Of a stretch of DNA of 19,150 nt, positions 13,314 to 19,150 are shown one piece after another. Source of the DNA: CAZCFB01 sp964511535 (GTDB taxonomy: Bacteria > Myxococcota_A > Polyangia > GCA-2747355 > CAZCFB01); the NCBI GenBank assembly GCA_964511535.1, contig CAZEFW010000176.1:1-19150 (forward strand). The letters run 5' to 3'. Under the pieces are notes generated by a model. The model made no database searches and had not been told where the DNA came from. It worked only from the letters and a program-made list of their open reading frames with translations. The position numbers and the translations under genes were made by a program. The first letter of the stretch is position 1. Every line of letters begins with the position of its first letter.

Positions 13314-15038
13314 TCAGCGCCCCTGGGTCGGCCGGGGCAGCAGCGGGTCGCGGGTTCGGCTGCCCATCTCCTTGGCCAGCTCGATCTCCTCCACCAACAG
13401 CGAGGGGGTCACGATGGACAGGGGCAGGCCCATGCGCGGGCCACGGTGGCTGAAGCCGCCGCCGTCGTAGCGGCTGTGCACCACTGCCCGCTTGCCCGCG
13501 GCCATGATCCGCTTGAGCTGCTTGACCTGCACCCGCTCCAGCTTCAGCCCTCGCACCAGGGTGCGCTTGCCGGAGGCGCTCACCTTGTAGGCCAACATGC
13601 CCGCCATGTGCATGGCGCCGCCGCCGGCGGCCACGCCGCTCAGCTTGCCCGTGATCATCGGCTCGGGGAGCTGGGTGATGACGATGCCATGGGGTTCCCC
13701 CTCCTTTTTGGCCTCCCCCGCGGTGAGGCGGAGAAGCGCGCCGTCGGCCTTGCCCGGGGCGCGCAGGACCAGGTTGGTTGGCACCGGCTGGGCGCCGCCG
13801 TAGCCGCCGCCGCGGGCGTGCCCGTTGGAGCGCGGGAACTTCTTGCTCGGCGTGCGGTTGGTCAGCAGGCTCTGCAGCTTGCCCGCCTTGACCAGCACCA
13901 CCTTCTGCGCCGGCACGCCCTGGTCGTCCACATTCAGCTGGCCGATGACCGGCACGCCGCCCACCCGCTTGAGGCCTGGATCGTCCACCAGGGAGAAGGT
14001 GCTCGGGAGCACCCGGCGGCCCTTCTTGCCGGCCCACTTGCTGTGAGGAGGCATACGCTGGCCGCGGCCCCACGCCCCTGGCACGCCGGAGAGGTGGGGC
14101 ACCAGCACCTGGCGCAGCAGCTGGGCCGCTGCCCGGCCCTCGAACAGCACCGGGCCGGCGTACTCCGGCGCCGTGGGCGCGGTGCGCAGGGCCTTGAGCT
14201 CCGACAGCATGCGCCCCAGGGCCTTCTTGAGCGCCGCCTCGGCGGGCAGCTTGCCGGTCAGGGGGTAGACCCGGTGCATGTAGTGGCCCAGGGGCATGCC
14301 GTCTTTGGCCTGGGCCCCGGCGGCCACGGACAGCTCCACCACGCCGAACGACTCGCTGGTCAGGCTCCCCTCGCTGGTGACCAGGGTGCGCGTGCCGCGG
14401 GAGAAGTTCAGCTCCACCACGCCCTCGAGCACCGCCGCGTCGTCCCACAGCAGGGCCCCCAGCTTGCGCACGAGCGCCTCGGCGGCGCTGGCTTCAGGCA
14501 GGGCCGCGGCGGCGGGCAGGGAGCGGCGCACGGCCTTGGCCCTGGCGAAGTCGTCGCCCTGCTCCTTGTCCGGCTTCTTGTCCGCGAGGGCGGCCTTCTT
14601 CTGCTCCATGGCCTCGGCAGCGCCCTTGTACGCCTGGTCCGTGGCGAGCCAGATCTGGCGTCGCAGGGCGGCGTAGTCGTCGTCGATGACCAGGCGCATG
14701 GAGCGCCCGCCGCCGCCGCCGAGGAAGTTGCTGTTGTCCCGCTTGTAGCTGCCCACCCGCAGGTCCGTGTGAAGCACCCGGCTTTTCTGGCGCTGGGAGA
14801 TGACCACGCCGCCGAACTCGCCCAGCACGGACAGCTGCTCGGCGTCCTGCACCGAGTAAGCGATGAAGTACGGCTTCGCCATGCCGGGCAGGTGCAGGGT
14901 GAGCGAGCGCTTCAGCTCGTCCTGCAGCGCGCGCACGAGGGGCGTCTTCTCCAGGTCGGCCAGGGCGTCGGCGCGACCGGCCCCGGCGTGCAGGGTGAGG
15001 GAAAACAGGGCGACGGCGATGAGGCTGGCGCGGATCAT
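13314..15038 (-). CDS. Exported TldD/PmbA-family protein lacking the zinc motif
   Basis: A 574-residue paralogue of the next upstream gene product. ATG 15038 has GGGAGG 6 bases upstream and overlaps the preceding stop as ATGA. The N-terminus (MIRASLIAVALFSLTLHAGAGRADA) is a Sec signal peptide. Shared family landmarks include KPYFIAYSVQDAEQLS (55-70), the DLRVGSYKRDNSN segment (92-104), GPVLFEGRAAAQ (295-306), and RSNGHARGGG later in the protein. Where the active paralogue has GRAAGVYFHEIFGH, this one reads GRAAAQLLRQVLVP: all three metal or catalytic residues of HExxxH are lost (R309, Q310, P314). It is therefore probably not a protease itself. In the E. coli TldD/TldE pair, TldE likewise lacks the motif and is an obligate partner, so a heterodimer with the 15035-16849 product is the obvious model. 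The frame is intact and full length, which argues against decay. Confidence 0.87.
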   Translation of the reverse strand: MIRASLIAVALFSLTLHAGAGRADALADLEKTPLVRALQDELKRSLTLHLPGMAKPYFIAYSVQDAEQLSVLGEFGGVVISQRQKSRVLHTDLRVGSYKRDNSNFLGGGGGRSMRLVIDDDYAALRRQIWLATDQAYKGAAEAMEQKKAALADKKPDKEQGDDFARAKAVRRSLPAAAALPEASAAEALVRKLGALLWDDAAVLEGVVELNFSRGTRTLVTSEGSLTSESFGVVELSVAAGAQAKDGMPLGHYMHRVYPLTGKLPAEAALKKALGRMLSELKALRTAPTAPEYAGPVLFEGRAAAQLLRQVLVPHLSGVPGAWGRGQRMPPHSKWAGKKGRRVLPSTFSLVDDPGLKRVGGVPVIGQLNVDDQGVPAQKVVLVKAGKLQSLLTNRTPSKKFPRSNGHARGGGYGGAQPVPTNLVLRAPGKADGALLRLTAGEAKKEGEPHGIVITQLPEPMITGKLSGVAAGGGAMHMAGMLAYKVSASGKRTLVRGLKLERVQVKQLKRIMAAGKRAVVHSRYDGGGFSHRGPRMGLPLSIVTPSLLVEEIELAKEMGSRTRDPLLPRPTQGR

Positions 15039-16849
15039 TTTGCACCTCCCTTGCCGGCCTTGGCCGAGGGCGCGGGCAGGATGGGCGGCCGCTCCTTGCC
15101 GGTCATGCGACGGGCGATCTCCACCTTGGACACCAGCAGGCTGGGGCTGGCGGCGGACACGGGCACCATGCCCGACTCGGCGCCGCAGTAGCCGTTGAAC
15201 ACCACCATGTCGTTGGCGGCCAGCTGCACCTGGGAGATGGACGTCAGCGGCGTGCCCTCGATGTCAGCGCCGCGTACGAGCTCCTCGCGGCCGTCCGGGT
15301 AGACCTTGTACACCATCACCGGCTTGACCTTGAAGAACTGGGCCCCGTAGCGGCTGGTGTTGGTGAAGCCGCCCTCCACCACGGTGAAGCGCAGCCCGTA
15401 CGGCTTGCCCTGGCGCTTGACCTCGTGCAGCAGCCGCTGCTTGAGCGCCTCCGGGGTGGTCACCACCCGCGGGTGCACGATGAGGTTGCCCTGGCGGGCC
15501 ACCACGGGCCTGCCCTCCTGGCGCCGGCCGTGGCCGTTGGAGCGGTTGAAGCCGCGCGCCGGGTCGCGGGACATGAGGAACCCCTTGAGCACGCCGGCCT
15601 CCACCAGGCTGGCGCGGCGCGCCACCACGCCCTCGTCGTCCACGCGGTAGAAGCCGTTGAGCTCCACCCCGGCGAGGCCGGCCATGGTCGGGTCGTCGTA
15701 CACGTCGATGAACTCGGGCAGCACGCGCTTGCCCACCTGCTTGGCGAAGGTCTGGCCCTCGATGTGGCCCTTCTGCCGGTGGCCCTCCACCCGGTGGCCG
15801 AAGATCTCATGGAAGTAGACCCCGGCGGCGCGGCCCTCGAGGATGGCGGGGCCCACGTACGGGTCGGCCAGCGGCGCCTTGCGCAGGGCCAGCAGGTCGG
15901 CGATGAGGCTCTTGACCCTGGCCAGGATTTCCTCGTCGGAGGCGAGGCGGTCCAGGCTTCCCGCGTCCACCGTCTCGCCGCGCATCAGGTCCATGCCGTC
16001 CTCGGCCCGGGTGTGGCCCATGAGCGCGATGCGCGCGTAGGTGCGGCTGGTCTGTACGCGGCTCCCCTCGGAGTTGACCAGGAAGCGGTTGTCCGCGGAG
16101 ACCAGCAGCTTGACCTGGGAGAAGAAGATCTCCGGGTGCTCCTTGAACGGCGCGGCGATGCGGCGCAGGCGCGCCTTCCACGCGGCGACGTCCACCTTCA
16201 CGGCGCCCACCGGCTCGATGTGCTTCAGGGGCTGCTCCCGGGAGAAGTCGTCCGACTTCTCCTCCTCCTTCGCCTTGACCGCCAGCTTCGACTTCACCTC
16301 AGCGTAGGCCTCCTTGCTCTGACGGTAGGTGCGCTCGCTGGCCAGCCAGATGGTGGGGCGCAGCTTCTGCACGTCGTCCTCCAGCGGCAGCAGCCAGGAG
16401 CCGCCGTAGCGCATGCCCCGACCCGACACCGGGTTGGTGTTGTCGAGCTTGTAGTCACCCACCCGAACCTCCACGCCGAGCACCCGCCGGTGGTCTCTGC
16501 GCACGCTGGAAATGGCGCCCATGGTGGCCTCCATCTCCAGACCTCGCCGCTCGATCACCTGGTAGCCGAGGAAGTACGGGCGCGGCGCCGGCAGCTTGGC
16601 GAAGCTGGCCTGGTAGCGCTTCAGCTCCGCGTCCAGGGCGGCGAGCACCGGGCTCGGCTTGCCCTTGCCGGGGGCCGATCCGGTCACCGCCTTGAGGTCC
16701 AGGGCGGCGGCGGGCGGCGGCGGCAGGGCCTCGACGGCCGGGGCGGCGCCGCCGGCCGAGGTCTTGGGCGGCGCAGCGGGCGGGCCGCACGACGCGGCGG
16801 TCCAGAGCGCGAGGATCAACAAGGGGAGGAGGCGAAGGCGTGTTGTCAT
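15035..16849 (-). CDS. TldD-family metalloprotease, predicted lipoprotein
   Basis: A 604-residue TldD/PmbA-family protein. ATG 16849 opens a signal peptide with lipobox AASC (Cys21 lipidated), followed by a Pro/Ala-rich linker to about residue 66. The family core carries PYFLGYQVIERRG (91-103), EVRVGDYKLDNTNP (127-140), SEGSRVQTS (260-268), GPAILEGRAAGVYFHEIFGH (333-352) with the zinc-protease motif HEIFGH (His347, Glu348, His352), YDDPTMAGLAG (384-394), and FNRSNGHGR (434-442). Known TldD proteins are cytoplasmic and work with TldE to degrade unfolded peptides or mature peptide products such as microcin B17; an exported lipidated form must act in the periplasm or on the cell surface. It is the first gene of the five-gene minus-strand cluster and is immediately followed by a motif-less paralogue. 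The substrate is unknown. Confidence 0.9.
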   Translation of the reverse strand: MTTRLRLLPLLILALWTAASCGPPAAPPKTSAGGAAPAVEALPPPPAAALDLKAVTGSAPGKGKPSPVLAALDAELKRYQASFAKLPAPRPYFLGYQVIERRGLEMEATMGAISSVRRDHRRVLGVEVRVGDYKLDNTNPVSGRGMRYGGSWLLPLEDDVQKLRPTIWLASERTYRQSKEAYAEVKSKLAVKAKEEEKSDDFSREQPLKHIEPVGAVKVDVAAWKARLRRIAAPFKEHPEIFFSQVKLLVSADNRFLVNSEGSRVQTSRTYARIALMGHTRAEDGMDLMRGETVDAGSLDRLASDEEILARVKSLIADLLALRKAPLADPYVGPAILEGRAAGVYFHEIFGHRVEGHRQKGHIEGQTFAKQVGKRVLPEFIDVYDDPTMAGLAGVELNGFYRVDDEGVVARRASLVEAGVLKGFLMSRDPARGFNRSNGHGRRQEGRPVVARQGNLIVHPRVVTTPEALKQRLLHEVKRQGKPYGLRFTVVEGGFTNTSRYGAQFFKVKPVMVYKVYPDGREELVRGADIEGTPLTSISQVQLAANDMVVFNGYCGAESGMVPVSAASPSLLVSKVEIARRMTGKERPPILPAPSAKAGKGGAK

Positions 16850-16958
16850 GCTCGATGGTCCTGTGGGGCAGTGGATGGTGGAGAGTCCAAATGTAGACCA
16901 TTAGGACGGCCCTGTCCGGGTGTATGATTGTACGCTCTGACCCGATCGGAGGTGCCCC
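16850..16958. promoter_or_regulatory. Divergent promoter region between TldD operon and MYXO-CTERM gene
   Basis: This 109-base gap separates two divergently transcribed units. For the plus gene, TATGAT (16923-16928) is a plausible -10 with only a weak -35 (TTAGGA, 16901-16906, spacer 16) and GGAGG at 16948-16952. On the minus strand, TACAAT (16932-16927) and TACATT (16895-16890) are -10-like but lack a convincing -35. No palindromic operator is obvious. Confidence 0.3.
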
Positions 16959-18044
16959 TTGGTTCGTGCCGTCGCTGTCACCGTGATGCTCCTGCTGCCG
17001 GCCGTCGCCGCCGCCAAGCCGCCCGTGGTGACCATGGCCAGCGGCAACAAGTCGATGAGCATGTTCGACCGCCAGCCCCTGAGCCGCACCTGGAGCTGGA
17101 CCTGCGACGACCCGGACGACAACTTCCCGCTCCAGCTCCGTTGCCTCGTGTATGACGTCACCAAGGGGACCGTGGGCACCGGCAAGGAGGTGAAGCTCTC
17201 CGATACCCTGTGCGGCAGCGGGTCCAAGGACCCGATAAAGGTCACCCACACCTACACCGTGGCCGCGCCCAAGGCGGACCACCGCTACTCCTACGTGGCA
17301 GTGTGTCAGGACGGCAAGAAGTTCGTGACCAGCGCCGGGCCGCTGTTCTGGTACGACGTCACCGCGCCGTCGTCCATCATCCACTCGGGGCCGCCCAAGG
17401 TCTCGTACAGCTCCAAGGTCACCTTCGAGGTGAGCTGCCAGGACAACTCCTTCGGGCTGACCACGGCGCCCAAGGTGCCCTTCGTGCGCTGCTTCAACTA
17501 CACCCGCGTGATCAACACCGACACCGGCCAGCTGGAGAAGCCGCTGAGCATGCCGGCCTACTCCACCAGCTCGGGCATGAAGATCAAGCAGGTCTACACC
17601 TACATGGCCCCGGGCAACTACCGGTTCGAGACCTACGCCAAGGACGAGGCGGGCAACATGGGGCTGGTCAAGGAGTGGGTCTGGGGCATCGCCTGGCCGG
17701 ACGGGGGCGCGCCCGACGCGGCGGTGCTCGTGGACACCGGCCCGCCCAAGCCGGACTCCAAGCAGGCGGCGCCGGACAAGGCCCTGGCCGCGGACCTGGC
17801 CGCGCCAGCGGACCAGAACGCGGGGGGCGGCCCGGATCAGAACGCCGGCCCGAAGCTCGACGGTGTCAGCGTGGGCGAGGCAGGGCCCGGCGCCGATCTG
17901 CTGGGCGGCGACTTTGGCGGGGGCGACCTGGACGGCCGGGACAGCGGCTGCGACTGCCGGGTGGGCCGGCCGCGGGCCCTGGGCGACGGCCTGATGTTCG
18001 CCCTGATGTTGCTGGGCGTCATGCTCTGGCGGCGTGGCCGCTGA
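16959..18044 (+). CDS. Secreted protein with MYXO-CTERM-like C-terminal anchor
   Basis: A 361-residue exported protein of unknown function. I start at TTG 16959 because GGAGG (16948-16952) is 6 bases upstream and translation yields a classical signal peptide (MVRAVAVTVMLLLPAVAAA). Residues 20-250 look like two Ig-like or beta-sandwich domains: each has paired Cys and a late Y-x-Y segment (HRYSYVAVCQDGKK; NYRFETYAKDEAGNMG), the latter typical of extracellular beta domains. A low-complexity Asp/Ala/Pro/Gly linker (about 250-325) leads to GCDCR (330-334), a hydrophobic helix (about 342-357) and the terminal RRGR, the layout of MYXO-CTERM sorting tails. Such tails are thought to be processed and anchored at the surface of myxobacteria. 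It overlaps the following gene by 11 bases. The C-terminal signal is a good match by eye but not scored. Confidence 0.8.
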   Translation: MVRAVAVTVMLLLPAVAAAKPPVVTMASGNKSMSMFDRQPLSRTWSWTCDDPDDNFPLQLRCLVYDVTKGTVGTGKEVKLSDTLCGSGSKDPIKVTHTYTVAAPKADHRYSYVAVCQDGKKFVTSAGPLFWYDVTAPSSIIHSGPPKVSYSSKVTFEVSCQDNSFGLTTAPKVPFVRCFNYTRVINTDTGQLEKPLSMPAYSTSSGMKIKQVYTYMAPGNYRFETYAKDEAGNMGLVKEWVWGIAWPDGGAPDAAVLVDTGPPKPDSKQAAPDKALAADLAAPADQNAGGGPDQNAGPKLDGVSVGEAGPGADLLGGDFGGGDLDGRDSGCDCRVGRPRALGDGLMFALMLLGVMLWRRGR

Positions 18045-19047
18045 CAGGGGCCTCCCGGGGGTGGCGCTGGCGCTGATCCTGGTCGGCGCCCAGGGCTGCG
18101 TGCTCGACTGGAGCGACCCGGGCTGCTGGGTGCCGGAGCAGGAGGCGCAGTGCCAGGCGCGCCAGGTGGGCGGGACCAGCGTCCGGTTCTGCCGGGTGCC
18201 TGCCGGGTGCTTCATGATGGGCTCGCCCGAGGGGGAGCCGTGCCGCGAGAAGGGAAAGGACTCGGGCCGGGAGCGGCAGCACGAGGTGCGCCTGACCCGC
18301 AGCTTCGAGCTCTCCGAGGCCGAGATCACCCAGGCACAGTTCAAGAAGGTCACCGGCTTCCAGTGGGCTGCCCACCGCGTGGCCGGCAACGGGTGCAAGG
18401 CGTCTTGCTGTGGGGCCGCCAGCTGCGATCACAACCCCATGGAGCAGATCACCTGGCACGAGGCGGCGGCGCTGTGCAACATGCTGTCGCCCGAGGCGGA
18501 CCGCTGCTACGACTGCACCGGGATCGACGCGCAAGCCGAAGCGAACCCGAACAAGATCGTCTGCGCAGTGCAGGCGCCCTACGCCGGCGGCAAGATCCTC
18601 GATTGCCCTGGCTATCGGCTGCCCACCGAGGCGGAGTGGGAGTACGCCTATCGGGCGGGGACGGACACCGCCTACTACAGCGGCGCCAACGACCCGCAGC
18701 AGTGCGCCGGCGTGGACCCGGCCGCGGATCAGATCGGCTGGTACGGGCCGTCGGCGGTGTGGCGCTCCAACCCGGTCAAGGGCAAGAAGCCCAACGCCTG
18801 GGGGCTGTACGACATGGCGGGCAACGTCAACGAGTGGTGTCACGACGACTACGCCGCCGACCTCGGTGCGAGCCCCGAACAGGACCCAGTGCGCCTCGCC
18901 GGAGGCAGCCGCAAGGTGACCCGCGGCGGCGGGTATTACGATGACCAGCTGCCCGCTCAGCACCTGCGCGCGGCTTACCGGACCAGCCGGATGCACCACG
19001 CGCGCTGGCACCATTTAGGCGTGCGTTGCGCGCGGTCTTTGCGGTGA
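18034..19047 (+). CDS. FGE-sulfatase-domain (SUMF1-like) lipoprotein
   Basis: A 337-residue exported protein with the formylglycine-generating-enzyme fold. GTG 18034 overlaps the previous gene by 11 bases and gives MAADRGLPGVALALILVGAQGC, a signal peptide with a possible lipobox at Cys22; GTG 18061 would leave almost no n-region. The domain spans about 50-335: VPAGCFMMGS (55-64), the EITQAQF segment (97-103), CPGYRLPTEAEWEYAYRAGT (191-210), WGLYDMAGNVNEWCHDDY (256-273) and VTRGGGYYDD (295-304) ending in HHLGVRCA. True FGE has a conserved Cys pair after the RGGSW block; here YDDQLPAQHLRAAYRTSR holds none, so it is unlikely to generate formylglycine. Extra Cys clusters (121-131, 158-161) and a C-x3-CC motif suggest disulphides. 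Similar non-enzymatic members bind other proteins or act in secondary pathways; the role here is unknown. Confidence 0.85.
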   Translation: MAADRGLPGVALALILVGAQGCVLDWSDPGCWVPEQEAQCQARQVGGTSVRFCRVPAGCFMMGSPEGEPCREKGKDSGRERQHEVRLTRSFELSEAEITQAQFKKVTGFQWAAHRVAGNGCKASCCGAASCDHNPMEQITWHEAAALCNMLSPEADRCYDCTGIDAQAEANPNKIVCAVQAPYAGGKILDCPGYRLPTEAEWEYAYRAGTDTAYYSGANDPQQCAGVDPAADQIGWYGPSAVWRSNPVKGKKPNAWGLYDMAGNVNEWCHDDYAADLGASPEQDPVRLAGGSRKVTRGGGYYDDQLPAQHLRAAYRTSRMHHARWHHLGVRCARSLR

Positions 19048-19150
19048 ACGATCGCTGTGCACGTTCGGCGCCGCTCCGTGCTCGCTGCGCTCGCCCGGTC
19101 GCGGCTGTTGTGGGGTTGTGGGTGGGTCGGGACCTTGGCGGTCTGCTTTC
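19048..19150. other. Trailing intergenic DNA with GCTCGCTGCGCTCGC motif
   Basis: The last 103 bases carry no supported gene start. GCTCGCTGCGCTCGC (19080-19094) is the reverse complement, with one mismatch, of the 15-mer repeated twice at 927-972. It may be part of the 3' end of the FGE-like transcript or a dispersed intergenic repeat. No stem followed by a T-run is present, so I do not call a terminator. Confidence 0.5.

Noticed and set aside
13314..15038. Pseudogene call for the motif-less TldD paralogue
   Set aside because: The frame is intact over 574 residues, with a strong ribosome binding site, a signal peptide and conservation outside the catalytic motif, so loss of HExxxH looks like functional specialisation.
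13443..15191. A 581-residue plus-strand reading frame opposite the pseudo-TldD gene
   Set aside because: Composition is typical of an antisense shadow (long His/Leu/Gly/Ala runs), and the minus strand encodes a family protein with signal peptide and ribosome binding site.
1..19150. Mobile element, phage, toxin-antitoxin or defence island
   Set aside because: No transposase, integrase, nuclease, helicase, toxin or antitoxin motif was seen; all long genes are explained by envelope, lipid, signalling or peptidase families.

Overview
This is a GC-rich bacterial window, most likely from the Myxococcota or a related former deltaproteobacterial lineage, and probably a draft or metagenome scaffold. 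The taxonomic hints are a secreted protein ending in a MYXO-CTERM-like tail (GCDCR, hydrophobic helix, RR), an FHA-GAF-PP2C signalling protein, an unusual density of lipoproteins with Asp/Pro/Ala-rich or Cys-rich linkers, and secreted TldD-like proteins. No rRNA, tRNA, CRISPR, insertion sequence or phage gene is visible. One 100-N gap (3243-3342) interrupts a gene; the sequence suggests the gap is an unmerged 12-base overlap rather than missing DNA.

Region 1 (1-3965), cell-envelope accessory genes. A Cys-rich lipoprotein with a C2-like domain (119-757) is bracketed by inverted copies of a CTCAAGC heptad repeat. On the minus strand lie, in transcription order, a second and larger Cys-rich lipoprotein with a clear C2 domain (3788-2723), a YqiA/YcfP-type small esterase (2715-2065), a 28-bp perfect palindrome, and a secreted lipase-like alpha/beta hydrolase (1955-978).

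Region 2 (3966-10585), plus strand. An FHA-GAF-SpoIIE/PP2C phosphatase comes first. After a good sigma70-like promoter follows a tightly coupled four-gene run: a PlsB/PlsC-type acyltransferase, gpsA (glycerol-3-phosphate dehydrogenase), a DUF2183/App1-like HAD phosphatase, and wecB (UDP-GlcNAc 2-epimerase). Three successive junctions overlap as TGATG or ATGA. GpsA makes the glycerol-3-phosphate that such acyltransferases use, so the core of this operon is phospholipid synthesis, with a link to surface glycan precursors through WecB.

Region 3 (10578-16849), minus strand. A five-gene, apparently co-transcribed cluster reads a lipoprotein TldD with an intact HEIFGH zinc motif, a secreted TldD paralogue whose motif is destroyed, a coiled-coil/TM/TPR-like protein, a SixA-type histidine phosphatase, and a second coiled-coil/TM/helical-repeat protein. 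The two membrane proteins share an N-terminal YRDD-x2-AL leader. This is the most interesting part of the window: it looks like an exported counterpart of the TldD/TldE heterodimeric protease, linked with two bitopic repeat proteins.

Region 4 (16959-19047), plus strand, divergent from region 3. A secreted protein with a MYXO-CTERM-like anchor overlaps a Cys-rich FGE-sulfatase-domain lipoprotein that lacks the catalytic cysteine pair. Most proteins in regions 1, 3 and 4 are predicted to be exported, so the window mainly describes envelope biology.
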